64,000 nucleotides of DNA from Stappia sp. ES.058 (GCF_900105595.1 NZ_LT629784.1:4135001-4199000); one strand, 5' to 3'; positions 20,893 to 30,481 are shown, numbered from the stretch's first letter. Translations and numbers: made by a program. The notes: generated by a model not told the origin, from the letters alone.

Positions 20893-20924
20893 ATCAGGCG
20901 CTTCCGGCTCTGGAAGCGCCTGAT
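20893..20924 (-). terminator. Strong hairpin downstream of the TRAP operon
   Basis: ATCAGGCGCTTCC and GGAAGCGCCTGAT form a perfect 13-bp stem with a 6-nt loop, 85 bp beyond the dctM stop on the minus strand. No U-tract follows on either strand, so it may stabilise the 3' end or act with Rho rather than as a classical terminator. Confidence 0.7.
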
Positions 20925-21009
20925 GTCATCCTGCGGTCCTGTGCCTGCTGCGGGCGTCTAGGGAGGGGGGCCATTGGCCCCACAAACGAGGCGTGTACGC
21001 ACCCGCACC

Positions 21010-22311
21010 CTAGTTCATGAAGCGCGGCAGCCAGAGCACGATCTCGGGCCAGACCGTGATCAGGGCGAGCATACCCATAAGCAACAGGAAGAACGGGAAG
21101 GTCGCCTTCGCCACCGTCAGGATGTTCGCACCTGTCACGCTTTGCATCACGAACAGGTTGAACCCCACCGGAGGCGTTATCTGTGCCGCTTCGATGAGGA
21201 CCGTGATGAAAATGCCGAACCACACCAGGTCGACGCCCGCCGACTGCACCATCGGCAGCATCACCGAGGAGGTGAGGACGATGATCGAGATGCCTTCCAG
21301 GAAGCAGCCGAGCACGAGGATGAGCACGGCCAGGACAGCGAGCAGCGCATAAGGCGACAGGTTCAAGGTGTCGACCCAGGTCGCGAGCTGGCGGGGCAGG
21401 TCGACGAAGGCGACCGCGATCGACAGACACGCCGCACAAGCGATGATGAAGGAGATCATGCAGGAGGTGCGAACCGCCGCCATAACTCCGTCCATGAAGC
21501 TCTCGAAGGTCAGCGACCTGCTCATCGCTGAGAGCCCGAGCGCGCCGAGCACGCCGACGACGGCCGCTTCCGTCGGGGTGGCGTAGCCGCCGTAGATCGA
21601 GCCGATGACCAGCGCGATCAGGGCGACGGTCGGGCCGAGACTGCGGAAGGCAGCGATGCGCTCTCGCCAGGAGATCCGGCCCTCGGGGGTCGGCATGGAG
21701 CTCTTGTTGAGCAGGCTCCAGAGCGCTGTGTAGCCCATGAACAGGGTGACCAGAAGCAGGCCCGGCACGACACCGGCGATGAACAGCCGTCCGATGGATT
21801 GCTCGGCCGTCACGCCGTAGACGATCATGATGATCGACGGCGGGATCAGCAGCCCAAGCGTGCCCGAGCCGGCAAGCGTTCCTATCGTCATCTTGACTGG
21901 ATAGTCGCGCTTGCCGAGTTCCGGCACCGTCATCCTGCCGATGGTGGCGCAAGTGACGGCCGAGGACCCGGTGATGGCCGCCAGCACGCCACATCCCAGG
22001 ATGTTGACATGCAGCAGGCCGCCGGGCAGGCGCCCGACCAGGGGGGACAGGCCGCGGAACATGTCCGACGACAGGTTCGAGCGGAACAGGATTTCCCCCA
22101 TCCATACGAACAGCGGCAGCGATGTCAGCGCCCAGCCCCAGCTGTTGTCCCATAGCGTTGATGCAATCAGCGACCCGGTCGGTGCCGAGGTGAAGATGCC
22201 CATCATCAGCATGCCGACGGCGAGCAGTGTGACGGAAACCCACACGCCGGTGGCGAGAAACCCGAAGATCAGGACGGTCAGGACGATCGCGGAAATAAAT
22301 GTCATGTCCAT
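21010..22311 (-). CDS. dctM: TRAP transporter large permease, DctM type
   Basis: 433 residues, about twelve membrane helices, the sodium-coupled membrane channel of a TRAP uptake system. Family signatures: GSSAVTCATIGRMTVPELGK, IPPSIIMIVYGVTAEQSIG and ITPPVGFNLFVMQSVTG. It follows dctQ by 9 bp and ends before a hairpin at 20893-20924. It works with the DctQ and DctP proteins encoded just upstream. Substrate not visible; cluster context suggests a carboxylate or a cyclic amide/amino compound processed by the hyu/aminotransferase genes. Confidence 0.93.
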   Translation of the reverse strand: MDMTFISAIVLTVLIFGFLATGVWVSVTLLAVGMLMMGIFTSAPTGSLIASTLWDNSWGWALTSLPLFVWMGEILFRSNLSSDMFRGLSPLVGRLPGGLLHVNILGCGVLAAITGSSAVTCATIGRMTVPELGKRDYPVKMTIGTLAGSGTLGLLIPPSIIMIVYGVTAEQSIGRLFIAGVVPGLLLVTLFMGYTALWSLLNKSSMPTPEGRISWRERIAAFRSLGPTVALIALVIGSIYGGYATPTEAAVVGVLGALGLSAMSRSLTFESFMDGVMAAVRTSCMISFIIACAACLSIAVAFVDLPRQLATWVDTLNLSPYALLAVLAVLILVLGCFLEGISIIVLTSSVMLPMVQSAGVDLVWFGIFITVLIEAAQITPPVGFNLFVMQSVTGANILTVAKATFPFFLLLMGMLALITVWPEIVLWLPRFMN

Positions 22312-22320
22312 GGTGCGTCC

Positions 22321-22839
22321 TCAGTCCGCGTGGGTGTCTTCGGGATGCTCGTCGGCTGCGTAGCTGGGTACGCGGCCAAGGAGGACCGTGACGAGGTCGT
22401 CGAGGATGGCGACGGCGAAGAGTGTCACGCCGATCGATACGCCCAACTGTGGAATCCAGAAAGGCATGGCAAGCAGGCCCGGGCTGACGTCGTGGTACTC
22501 GTAGGACTGCAGCGTCAGCGCGATGACATGCCATGCCAGAAAGGAGACCGTCGTGCCGCCAATCAGGCAGTTCAGGATCTCGAAGATCCGTTTCGGTCCC
22601 CTGGGGAGCAGGCGGACCAGCAGGGTGATCCGGACGTGGCTGCCCTTTCGGAACGTGTGGGCCAGGCCGAAAAAGGTGGAGGCGGCCAGGCAAAGCCCGG
22701 CCGCCTCCGTGGAATCGACCGTGACCGACATCCACCGGGCGACGACCTGAATGATGATCGTGACGCCGATGCCGACCAGGAACAGGGCAGCGACATAGCC
22801 GGCTGCCGAATAAAGACCGTCCAACACGCGTCGGATCAT
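22321..22839 (-). CDS. dctQ: TRAP transporter small permease, DctQ type
   Basis: 172 residues, four hydrophobic segments with the family pattern VVARWMSVTVDSTEAAGLCL in the first half and an acidic tail. It couples DctP to DctM in the inner membrane. Gaps are 31 bp to dctP and 9 bp to dctM. Confidence 0.9.
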   Translation of the reverse strand: MIRRVLDGLYSAAGYVAALFLVGIGVTIIIQVVARWMSVTVDSTEAAGLCLAASTFFGLAHTFRKGSHVRITLLVRLLPRGPKRIFEILNCLIGGTTVSFLAWHVIALTLQSYEYHDVSPGLLAMPFWIPQLGVSIGVTLFAVAILDDLVTVLLGRVPSYAADEHPEDTHAD

Positions 22840-22870
22840 GGTCGGTTCCTCCGGGTTTGGTGGTTGCGGC

Positions 22871-23860
22871 TTACTTCAGCGACGCTTGGTAGTCTTCGTA
22901 GACGGCCTTTTCCTCGTCGCTGGCCCGGGTCACCCAGTCCGCGACCATCTCCTTGCCGATCTCGTCAATCCGATCGAGGATGTCCTGGGGTGCCTGATTG
23001 ATGGTCATGCCGTGATCCTTGAGCACCTGCTCGCGCTCGTCGCTGGCTGCTTTGGCCATCTCCCAGCCACGGGCCGTTGCCTTCTCGCCTTCCTCGATCA
23101 CGATCTGGCGAACGTCGTCGGGAAGCGCGCGCAGGGCGCGCTGGTTGACGATGATGGCGTTCTTGTTGTGCATCGTGCCGGTGTACGTGAAGACGTCGAG
23201 ATAGTCCCAGACCTGCACGTCGGTGCCGGACTGCGCGCTGGTCCACAGGGCGTCGATCATGCCCGTGGCGAAGGCCTGCGGCACCTCCGCGAACGGTAGG
23301 ATGATCGCAATCGCGCCAAGCTCCTTGCCCATGATCTGGGTTTGCTGGGAGTAGATGCGCAGGCGCACGTCCTTGATGTCGTCGAGCGAGGTGATCGGCT
23401 CCTTGGTGAAGAAGCCCTGGCCGGGCCACGCCACATAGGTGAGCACCTGCATGCCGTGCCGGCCGAACCACTTGTCATAGAAGGGCTTCTGGGCCTCCAT
23501 CAGCTTCCAGGACTTCTCGAAGGTTGGCACCACGCCCGGGATGTTGTCGAGGTTGAACATCTCCTGTTCGTTGCCGTAGACGCCCATGCGGATCTCGCCG
23601 ATCGGTATCTGCCCGGACTGCACCGCCCGCTTGATGTTGTCGAGCTTGATGAGGCTGTCGTTGGACCGCAGGTCGATCTTGAGCTCGCCATTGGTCCGCT
23701 CTTCCACGGCCTCGATGAACTTGCGGATGTTCTGGGTGAAGAAGCTGCTCTCCGGATAGCCTGAGGCCATCGTCCACTCGGTGGCGGCGAACGCCGAGCC
23801 GGCAGACGCGACCGTGGCCGTCGCCAGGGCGCACACGCGAAGTAGAGACTTCAGGGACAT
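22871..23860 (-). CDS. dctP: TRAP transporter periplasmic solute-binding protein, DctP type
   Basis: 329 residues with a Sec signal peptide (ALATATVASAGSAFA, cleavage near residue 25). The mature part has the DctP order GYPESSFFTQNIRKFIEAVE, GEIRMGVYGNEQEMFNLDN, and MIDALWTSAQSGTDVQVWDY. The binding site usually has an Arg pairing with a carboxylate (here around VRLRIYSQQTQIMGKELG). It is the first gene of dctPQM, preceded by a GntR half-site motif at 23961-23979 that recurs at three other promoters of the cluster. Ligand not determinable by sequence. Confidence 0.92.
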   Translation of the reverse strand: MSLKSLLRVCALATATVASAGSAFAATEWTMASGYPESSFFTQNIRKFIEAVEERTNGELKIDLRSNDSLIKLDNIKRAVQSGQIPIGEIRMGVYGNEQEMFNLDNIPGVVPTFEKSWKLMEAQKPFYDKWFGRHGMQVLTYVAWPGQGFFTKEPITSLDDIKDVRLRIYSQQTQIMGKELGAIAIILPFAEVPQAFATGMIDALWTSAQSGTDVQVWDYLDVFTYTGTMHNKNAIIVNQRALRALPDDVRQIVIEEGEKATARGWEMAKAASDEREQVLKDHGMTINQAPQDILDRIDEIGKEMVADWVTRASDEEKAVYEDYQASLK

Positions 23861-24188
23861 TCTCGTTCTCCATCTGTTGGGGTGACTGGCGCCTTGGAGC
23901 AGGTCGTGCTCAGCGCACGGGCAATTGGCTTGCCTCTCACTTTACGTCTGTAGACTGTCATATGTTGTCATATGTGTCAAAGCCGTAAAGCCCGGTTTCT
24001 CGAAAACTTGCATTTTTTATCGAGGGTGGCCGGAGAACGCGCCTGCGCCGCCGGGAGTGCTGAAGAAAAAGAAAAGAGAACTTAAGTAATTGAAATAATA
24101 AATAATTGCCTCGCCAAACATGCCGGCGAGACAGTCATGTGCCGCTGACGCGCCTCACCTGGAGGTGCGCGGGGGCCGAGCCCGGAGA
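23861..24188. other. Promoter region of dctPQM, 328 bp, no gene
   Basis: Holds the candidate GntR site at 23961-23979 and an AT-rich stretch (24060-24115) with runs such as TTAAGTAATTGAAATAATAA. No open frame, RNA gene or repeat of note was found. The gap separates gntR from dctP. Confidence 0.6.
23961..23979 (+). promoter_or_regulatory. Candidate GntR operator, dctP promoter
   Basis: TATGTTGTCATATGTGTCA lies 101 bp upstream of the dctP start. Its first 12 bases TATGTTGTCATA occur exactly, on the opposite strand, in the hyuA promoter (30489-30500). The second half is looser than the other sites. Assignment to the adjacent FCD-type GntR protein is inferred from sharing between promoters. Confidence 0.55.
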
Positions 24189-24881
24189 TCAGGCCGCCGA
24201 CTGACGGTAGCGCATGAGGCTGCCGGAAAGATGCCTGCGCATGGCGTCGCGGGCGGCGCTCGGATCCTGTTTCTCAATGGCTTCGAGAATGGCCCCGTGT
24301 TCCTCCTGCAGCTTCTCATTGTAGGCGCCAGAGTGGGCCTTGGAGCCGATCGCGTTGATGCGCAGGCGGGGAATGATCTGCGGTCCCAGGAAAGTCAGGA
24401 ATTTCTCGAAATAGGGATTGTTTGTCGCACGGGCGATGGAGAGGTGGAAGTCGAAATCCATCGGCCCGCTCTGTCCGCTGCCCTCCGCCCGGATCCGCTC
24501 CAGCGCCTCCCTGATTTGACCGAGCTGCGCGTCGCTGCGGCGTTCCGCGGCCATCGCGGACGCCTCGAGTTCCACGCTCAGGCGCAGCTCCAGGATCTGC
24601 AGGATGTCCTGCACGGCGTCGTCGGGAATGGGTGAAATCTCGAATGGGAGCAGGCGCGGCGCGTCGTCGACGAAGACGCCGATGCCCTGCCGCGACTTCA
24701 GTACGCCATCCGCCCGAAGGGAGGCCACCGCCTCGCGAACCACGGTCCGGCTTACGCCGAACTCCGCGCACAGGTCGCTTTCGGAGGGAATGCGCTGGCC
24801 CGGAAGATAAACCTTGTCGTCGATCTTCTGCAGAAGCTGCTTCTTGAGCTGCGATGAAAGGCTTTCCCGTCTCCCGAGCAT
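24189..24881 (-). CDS. GntR-family regulator (FadR/FCD subfamily) of the catabolic cluster
   Basis: 230 residues from ATG 24881, preferred over 24935 because AGAAGGAA lies 7 bases upstream. N-terminal winged helix (YLPGQRIPSESDLCAEFGVS, then VVREAVASLRADGVLKSRQG) and C-terminal FCD all-helical effector domain with the metal/ligand histidines in DFDFHLSIARATNNPYF and HLSGSL. FCD proteins sense organic acids. It lies between ridA (95 bp away) and dctP. Motifs like its likely site recur upstream of dctP, gntR, hyuA and the aldehyde dehydrogenase/kdgD gap. Confidence 0.88.
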   Translation of the reverse strand: MLGRRESLSSQLKKQLLQKIDDKVYLPGQRIPSESDLCAEFGVSRTVVREAVASLRADGVLKSRQGIGVFVDDAPRLLPFEISPIPDDAVQDILQILELRLSVELEASAMAAERRSDAQLGQIREALERIRAEGSGQSGPMDFDFHLSIARATNNPYFEKFLTFLGPQIIPRLRINAIGSKAHSGAYNEKLQEEHGAILEAIEKQDPSAARDAMRRHLSGSLMRYRQSAA

Positions 24882-24917
24882 TCTTGTTCCTTCTGGCGTC
24901 TCTGACCACATGTTGGG

Positions 24918-24930
24918 CATCATATAACAG
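24918..24930 (+). promoter_or_regulatory. Candidate GntR operator, autoregulatory site
   Basis: CATCATATAACAG lies 37 bp upstream of the gntR start at 24881. It matches CATCATACAACTG in the kdgD/aldehyde dehydrogenase gap (32127-32139) at 11 of 13 positions. Suggests self-regulation; inferred. Confidence 0.5.
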
Positions 24931-24976
24931 ACCACATGGTCATACCAGCGATTGTAGGCTGTTCGCGGGCCTTTGC

Positions 24977-25438
24977 TCAGGTATCGACGAGCAGGATCGC
25001 CTCGACCTCGACCGTCATGTCGTGGGGAAGGGAGCCGACGCCGACAGCGCTGCGCGCGTGCCGGCCGGCCTCTCCAAGCACGTGCAGGAACAGCTCCGAA
25101 CAGCCGTCGATCACCTTGGGATGCTCGCGGTAGCCGGGCACCGCGTTCACCATACCGAGCAGTTTCACCACGGCCTGCACGCGACCGAGATCGCCGAGCT
25201 CCGCGTGGGCGGCGGCAAGAAGCTGCAAGCCGGCGGAGCGAGCGTGGACATGCGCCTCCTCGGTCGTGGTCGTTTCGCCCACGCGCCCCGAGGCGACGGT
25301 ACTGTCCGCATGGGCACCGCCGCGCCCGGACAGGAAGAGAAGGTTTCCGGCAAGGAGCCCGGGAACATAAGCCCCCGCCGCCTTGCGGACGGGCGGGAGC
25401 TCGAGACCCAGCTCCCGCAGTCTGTCGTAAGGGGTCAT
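24977..25438 (-). CDS. RidA/YjgF-family enamine/imine deaminase
   Basis: 153 residues with the Rid fold pattern: LLAGNLLFLSGRGG near the N-terminus, VHARSAGLQLLAAAHAELGD, VNAVPGYREHPKVIDGCSEL and the final GVGSLPHDMTVEVEAILLVD. Rid proteins hydrolyse reactive enamines released by PLP enzymes. Its ATG overlaps the aminotransferase stop (ATGA), which places it with that PLP enzyme. It belongs to the longer, YjgH/TdcF-like Rid branch rather than the short RidA type. Confidence 0.88.
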   Translation of the reverse strand: MTPYDRLRELGLELPPVRKAAGAYVPGLLAGNLLFLSGRGGAHADSTVASGRVGETTTTEEAHVHARSAGLQLLAAAHAELGDLGRVQAVVKLLGMVNAVPGYREHPKVIDGCSELFLHVLGEAGRHARSAVGVGSLPHDMTVEVEAILLVDT

Positions 25439-26646
25439 CGACCGACCTCCAGTGCGGCGACCGCGTCCGCGATGCGGCTGCAGGCCGAGGCGAGCAGTGG
25501 CCGGGCTGCCGCGAAGGACAGGCGGAAGCAGGGAGACAGCCCGAAGGCGGCCCCGGGAACGGTCGCGACGCCCGCTGCTTCCAGCAGGTACTCGGCCACT
25601 TCCGCGTCGTTCGACAGGGCCCTGCCCGTGGGGGTGTGCTTGTCGATGAGCCCCTTGCACTCGGCGAATGCGTAGAATGCGCCCTCGGGCTTGCGCAGTC
25701 GCAGCCCCTCGATCCCCGAAAGAGCCTCGATCACCAGGTCTCGGCGTGCGGTGTACTCGGCGCCAGCGGTTGTGATGAAGTCCTGCGGGCCGGTCAGCGC
25801 GGCGATGGCGGCCGCCTGCGAGATCGAGCAGGGGTTGGACGTGCTCTGCGACTGGATCTTGGCCATGACCTTGATGAGGTCTGCCGGCCCGGCCGCGTAA
25901 CCGATCCGCCAGCCGGTCATCGCATACGCCTTGGACACCCCGTTGACGATCACGGTGCGTTCGCGCAGATGCGGGCATGCCGTGAGGAACGAGGGAGCCT
26001 CCGCGCCATCATGCCGGATGTGCTCGTAGATCTCGTCGGAGAGGATCAGGACCCTGGGATATCTGACCAGCACCTCGCCCAGAGCTTCCAGTTCGGCCCG
26101 GGTATAGGCCGCGCCAGACGGGTTGCCGGGTGAATTGAGGAACAGCCAGCGGGTTGCCGGGGTGAGTGAGATCTCGAGTTTCTCGGGCGTCAGCTTGAAG
26201 CCGTCCTCGATCGGGCATTCCACCACGCTGGGCATGGCGCCCAGGAGAAGCGCCATGTCCGTGTAGGATACCCAGTAGGGAGCGGGAACCAGAATCTCGT
26301 CACCGGGTGCGAGCGTTGCCATCAAGGCATTGAAGATGACCTGCTTGGCGCCGTTTCCGGCCGAGATTTCCTGACGGGTGAATGTCAGGCCGTTCTCTCG
26401 CGCGAATTTCCCGATGATCGCGTCTTTGAGCTCCGGCGTTCCGTCGGCGGCGGTGTAGTGGGTCTGGCCTGCCCGCATCGCCGCTGCCGCAGCATCCAGG
26501 ACATGCGCCGGTGTGTCGAAATCCGGCTCGCCGACACTGAGGTCGATGATATCGGCGCCTCCGGCCCGCAGTTCGCGCGCGCGAATCGAAACGGCCATTG
26601 CCGGGGAGAGCTTGATGCGCCTTGCGCGTTCGGCTTCATAGTTCAT
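25435..26646 (-). CDS. Class I/II PLP aminotransferase (aspartate-aminotransferase fold)
   Basis: 403 residues, cytoplasmic, fold type I. Catalytic Lys239 is in VNGVSKAYAMTGWRIGY, with Asn175 in NSPGNPSG, Asp204 and Tyr207 in LSDEIYEHI and the carboxylate-binding Arg near the end (FRLSFA). It belongs to the AspC/AAT I-beta-like group, which uses 2-oxoglutarate or pyruvate as amino acceptor. It overlaps ridA and follows hyuB after 37 bp. It may transaminate the amino acid released downstream of the Hyu enzyme; the substrate is inferred, not shown. Confidence 0.88.
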   Translation of the reverse strand: MNYEAERARRIKLSPAMAVSIRARELRAGGADIIDLSVGEPDFDTPAHVLDAAAAAMRAGQTHYTAADGTPELKDAIIGKFARENGLTFTRQEISAGNGAKQVIFNALMATLAPGDEILVPAPYWVSYTDMALLLGAMPSVVECPIEDGFKLTPEKLEISLTPATRWLFLNSPGNPSGAAYTRAELEALGEVLVRYPRVLILSDEIYEHIRHDGAEAPSFLTACPHLRERTVIVNGVSKAYAMTGWRIGYAAGPADLIKVMAKIQSQSTSNPCSISQAAAIAALTGPQDFITTAGAEYTARRDLVIEALSGIEGLRLRKPEGAFYAFAECKGLIDKHTPTGRALSNDAEVAEYLLEAAGVATVPGAAFGLSPCFRLSFAAARPLLASACSRIADAVAALEVGR

Positions 26647-26683
26647 GGCGTGACCTTCCGAGAGCCTGTCTGTGTCGTCCGGG

Positions 26684-28321
26684 TCATTTGCGCGCCACGT
26701 ATTCGAAGGCGACGTCGCGCGCGTCCGCGTCAGGGTCGCGCTTTTCGGGAGAACCGAAGCCGCCCCCGCCCGGCAGGCTCAGGACAAGACGGCGCTCCGC
26801 CGGAACATGCTGGCGGCCCTTTGAGGCCAGCCGGGTTCCGTCGTCCAGTGTCACGGAGCCAGGTTCACCGTCATGACCACCGTCTCGGCCGCGCGCGGGA
26901 TGGTCGATACGGTCGAACATGGCGTTGAAATGGAACTCGTGTCCCTCGGCCGCGCTGATTTCGACAACCTGTCCCAGGCCGCCGCGATACTGGCCCGCGC
27001 CGCCGGAGCCATCGCGCAGTTCCTTGCGCCAGAAGATGACCGGGCCGACGTGTTCCGTCGCCTCGATCGACATGGAGTGCACGCCGCTGGGAAACGCGGT
27101 CGCGCTAAGGCCATCGAGCGTGGCGCGCGCGCCCGCGCCGCCGCTGTTGAACAGCAGCACCTCGGCGCGTCGGCCGCCGTCGGCCGGCGCCTTGTCGCCC
27201 TGCAGCGGCCTCGCACTCACGTGCAGGTTCCACAGCGCGCCGGAGCCTTCCGCCGGCACGCGACCTGGCAGCATCTTGTGCACCGCGCCGAGCACCGCGT
27301 CGGGGATGAAGTGGCCGAGCACATGGCGCACCGCCACCGGGGCCGGGCGCAGGGCATTGAGGATGCAGCCCTCCGGCGCCTCGAAGTGGAACGGAGCAAG
27401 CGAGCCGTGGTTGTTGGGGATGTCGGGGGCCAGCGCGCACTTGAGTCCGTAGCAGGCATAGGCCTTGGAGTAGATCATCGGGACGTTGATCCCCAGCGGG
27501 CTGGGGCCGGACGTGCCGTCGAAGTCGGCGAGGATGTGGTCGTCGCGGACATCGATGCGCACAGCGATGTCGACCGGGCTGCCATAGCCGTCGACACGCA
27601 TGACGTTGTCGTAGGAGCCCTTGGGAAGAGCCGCGATCCGCTCCAGCGTCGCCTTGTAGCTGCGGTCGAACACGAACTCGCCGAGCGCTTCCAGATCGCT
27701 CAGGCCGAACTCGTCCATCATATCCATGAGGCGGCGATGGCCGGTTTCGTTGCACGCGGCGAGGGAGAAGATGTCGCCGACGACCTGGTCCGCCTCGCGC
27801 ACGTTGTTGCGCAGGATGTTGACCAGGTCGCGGTTGACGTTGCCGCGTTCCACGAACTTCATGATCGGGATGAAGATCCCTTCCTCGTAGACCTCGTTGG
27901 CGTCAGGCCCGAAGCCCCGGCCGCCCACGTCCACCACATGGGCGGTGCAGGCGAAGAAACCGACGAGCGCGCCGCCGCGGAACGAAGGGGTCACCATCGT
28001 GATGTCGAGAAGGTGGCCTGTGCCCTTCCATGGGTCGTTGGTGATGTAGACGTCGCCTTCGAAGATGTTCTCGCGGCCGATATCATTGATGAAATGGCCG
28101 ACCGCCTCGGCCATCGCGTTCACGTGGCCGGGGGTGCCGGTAACCGCCTGGGCGATCATCTTGCCGCCCCGGTTGAAGACACCGGCGGAAAGGTCGCCCG
28201 ATTCACGGACACTGGTGCTGAAGGCCGTCCGGATGAGGGTGACGGCCTGTTCCTCGACGACCGAGATGAGGCGGTTCCACATGACCTGCATGCGGACGTC
28301 GGAGAGCGAATTCGCGGTCAT
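26684..28321 (-). CDS. hyuB: Hydantoinase B/oxoprolinase-family subunit
   Basis: 545 residues from MTANSLSD at 28321. Family blocks: FSTSVRESGDLSAGVFNRGG, NDPWKGTGHLLDITMVTPSF, NNVREADQVVGDIFSLAACN and the glycine-rich end LSLPGGGGFGSP. HyuB pairs with the ATP-using HyuA subunit to open cyclic amides such as hydantoins, N-methylhydantoin or 5-oxoproline, or to carboxylate ketones. It lies 14 bp after hyuA. The start is chosen at MTAN because the longer frame adds non-conserved residues. Confidence 0.9.
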   Translation of the reverse strand: MTANSLSDVRMQVMWNRLISVVEEQAVTLIRTAFSTSVRESGDLSAGVFNRGGKMIAQAVTGTPGHVNAMAEAVGHFINDIGRENIFEGDVYITNDPWKGTGHLLDITMVTPSFRGGALVGFFACTAHVVDVGGRGFGPDANEVYEEGIFIPIMKFVERGNVNRDLVNILRNNVREADQVVGDIFSLAACNETGHRRLMDMMDEFGLSDLEALGEFVFDRSYKATLERIAALPKGSYDNVMRVDGYGSPVDIAVRIDVRDDHILADFDGTSGPSPLGINVPMIYSKAYACYGLKCALAPDIPNNHGSLAPFHFEAPEGCILNALRPAPVAVRHVLGHFIPDAVLGAVHKMLPGRVPAEGSGALWNLHVSARPLQGDKAPADGGRRAEVLLFNSGGAGARATLDGLSATAFPSGVHSMSIEATEHVGPVIFWRKELRDGSGGAGQYRGGLGQVVEISAAEGHEFHFNAMFDRIDHPARGRDGGHDGEPGSVTLDDGTRLASKGRQHVPAERRLVLSLPGGGGFGSPEKRDPDADARDVAFEYVARK

Positions 28322-28335
28322 GGCTCTTGTTCCCT

Positions 28336-30420
28336 TCACGCTTTCGATCGGACGAGCAGACATCCGTCCGCCTGGAAGATCGCTTCCTGTCCATCGGTGA
28401 TGATCGTCGTGGTTTCGTTTTCGGTGATGACGGCCGGGCCGGGGACGCAGTCGCCGACCTTCAGTTCGGCCCGAGCGACCACGTTCGAGGTGACGAAGCC
28501 GGCGGCCTTTGCCTCGAACATCTTCCGCGTGACGGTAGGCTCAAGCCTGCGCGCGGCCTCGACCCGTTCGACGCGCGGCGCCGGATAGGCCTCGGAGCTT
28601 GCCCGCAGGGACCAACTCACGATCTCGATGTCCAGCTTGTCGATCAGGCGACCGAAGAGCTGTTCGTAGACGTCCTCGAACCCCTTGCGGAAGACGTCGA
28701 CCTCGCTCCCGGCGTAATCGCGGACCTCCACGGTGACGGGAACTTCCCAGCCCTGGCCGGAATAGCGCATGTAGGCGGCGCACTCGAGGGTGGGAACCGC
28801 GTCGGGGGCGCCCGAGCGCACGAAGGAAGTCGCCTCGTCGGCAAGTTCCTTCAGGACCGAATTTACCTTGCTGGCGTCGAAGGCGCTCAGGCGCAGGAAG
28901 GCGCTGCGCACGGATTCAAACCCGAAGGGTGCCCGCAGGAAGCCGATGGCCGAACCGACGCCGGCTCCGGGGGGCACGAGCAACTCGTCGATCCCGAGTT
29001 TTTCGCAAAGCCGGCCGGCATGCAGTGGTGCTGCGCCGCCGAAGGCGATCATCGTGTAGTCGGCGAGTTCCATGCCGTTCTCGACCGCATGCATGCGCGC
29101 GGCGTTGCTCATGTTCTCGTCGACCACTTCGCAGAGCCCGAAGGCGGCGGTGGCGCCGTCGAGGTCGAGGGGGCGCGCGAGGTCGTTCTCGATCGCGCCC
29201 GTCGCGGCATCGACGTCGAGGGTCATGGAGCCGCCGGCAAACCCGTCCGCCGCCAGCTTTCCAAGCAGCAGGTCGGCGTCGGTGACCGTCGGGTTGCCGC
29301 CGCCGCGCCCGTAACAGGCGGGGCCGGGTTCGGAGCCGGCGCTGTGCGGGCCGACGCGGATCTGGCGCATGGCGTCCACGGTGGCGATGGAGCCGCCGCC
29401 CGCGCCGATCTCGACCATCTCGATAACCGGGATTGAGATCGGCATCCCGCTTCCCTTCTTGAAGCGGTAGGTGCGCGCCACCTCGAAGGTCTTGGCGGTC
29501 TTGGGCACCTGGTTGTCGATCAGGCAGATCTTCGCCGTGGTGCCGCCCATGTCGTAGGAGAGCACACGCTCGATCCCGTGCTGCTTGGCGATATGGGCGG
29601 CGAAGATCGCACCGCCGGCCGGGCCGGACTCGAGTAGGCGAACCGGAAACTCAATGGCGCTCTCGACGCTGATGATGCCGCCGCCCGAGTGGATCATGAA
29701 GACCGGGCACGTGGTTCCGGCCGCCTTGAGGCTGTTCGTGAGGCGGCGCAGGTAGGACGCCATGAGCGGCTTTACATAAGCATTGGCACAGACGGTGTTG
29801 AACCGCTGGAACTCGCGCATCTGCGGCGAGACTTCACAGGAAATGGAGACGAAAAGGTCGGGCTTGCGGGCCAGAAGCGCGTCGCGGACACGCCGCTCGT
29901 GCGCACCGTTGACGTAGGAGTGGATCAGGCCGATCGCGATGCTCTCGAAGCCGGCCGCGATGATCCTGTCGACCAGGGCGTCGAGCTCTTTTTCGTCGAT
30001 TTCCTTGAGGACCTCGCCATGGGCGTCGACGCGCTCGTCGAGTACGAAACGCTCGTCGCGCGGAACCAGCGGGGCCGGGAGCACGATGTCGAGGTCGTAC
30101 TGCTCGAACCGGTTCTCGGTCCGCATCTCAATGACGTCACGGAATCCCTTCGTCGTGATGAGGGCTGTCCGGGCACCGCGACGCTCGATCAGTGCGTTTG
30201 TGGCAAGCGTGGTGCCGTGAATGAGCGTGTCGATCTCGGAGAGCGCCACACCGGCGCGTTCGGCGACGAGCCGGACACCGTCCACGATACCCTGTTCGGG
30301 TGCCGTGTAGTTGGTGAGTACCTTTGCGGAGTGCATGGTCTCGCCAACTTCCATGGCAACGTCGGTGAAGGTTCCGCCGATGTCGGCCCCCACCCTGATC
30401 TGCTTGCCGTCCTTCGTCAT
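28336..30420 (-). CDS. hyuA: Hydantoinase A/oxoprolinase-family ATPase subunit
   Basis: 694 residues, actin/hexokinase-like fold. The N-terminal phosphate loop is VGADIGGTFTDVAME, followed by LIHGTTLATNALIERRGART, then SGPAGGAIFAAHI and YDMGGTTAKICLID (second ATP loop). It uses ATP to activate the cyclic amide or a carboxylate acceptor and works with HyuB. It is the first gene of the hyuA-hyuB-aminotransferase-ridA run and has a GntR motif 66 bp upstream. Acetophenone- and acetone-carboxylase subunits share the same fold, so the substrate is open. Confidence 0.9.
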   Translation of the reverse strand: MTKDGKQIRVGADIGGTFTDVAMEVGETMHSAKVLTNYTAPEQGIVDGVRLVAERAGVALSEIDTLIHGTTLATNALIERRGARTALITTKGFRDVIEMRTENRFEQYDLDIVLPAPLVPRDERFVLDERVDAHGEVLKEIDEKELDALVDRIIAAGFESIAIGLIHSYVNGAHERRVRDALLARKPDLFVSISCEVSPQMREFQRFNTVCANAYVKPLMASYLRRLTNSLKAAGTTCPVFMIHSGGGIISVESAIEFPVRLLESGPAGGAIFAAHIAKQHGIERVLSYDMGGTTAKICLIDNQVPKTAKTFEVARTYRFKKGSGMPISIPVIEMVEIGAGGGSIATVDAMRQIRVGPHSAGSEPGPACYGRGGGNPTVTDADLLLGKLAADGFAGGSMTLDVDAATGAIENDLARPLDLDGATAAFGLCEVVDENMSNAARMHAVENGMELADYTMIAFGGAAPLHAGRLCEKLGIDELLVPPGAGVGSAIGFLRAPFGFESVRSAFLRLSAFDASKVNSVLKELADEATSFVRSGAPDAVPTLECAAYMRYSGQGWEVPVTVEVRDYAGSEVDVFRKGFEDVYEQLFGRLIDKLDIEIVSWSLRASSEAYPAPRVERVEAARRLEPTVTRKMFEAKAAGFVTSNVVARAELKVGDCVPGPAVITENETTTIITDGQEAIFQADGCLLVRSKA

Positions 30421-30481
30421 GTTCGCCGGATCTCCCGCTTGCCTAAGTCATCGCCGATCCCGTTCGGGATCGGCGGCTATG

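Noticed and set aside
26873..28588. 571-codon plus-strand open frame antisense to hyuB/hyuA
   Set aside because: Composition is that of a shadow frame (His/Asp/Ala/Arg runs); hyuB has all family motifs on the other strand.
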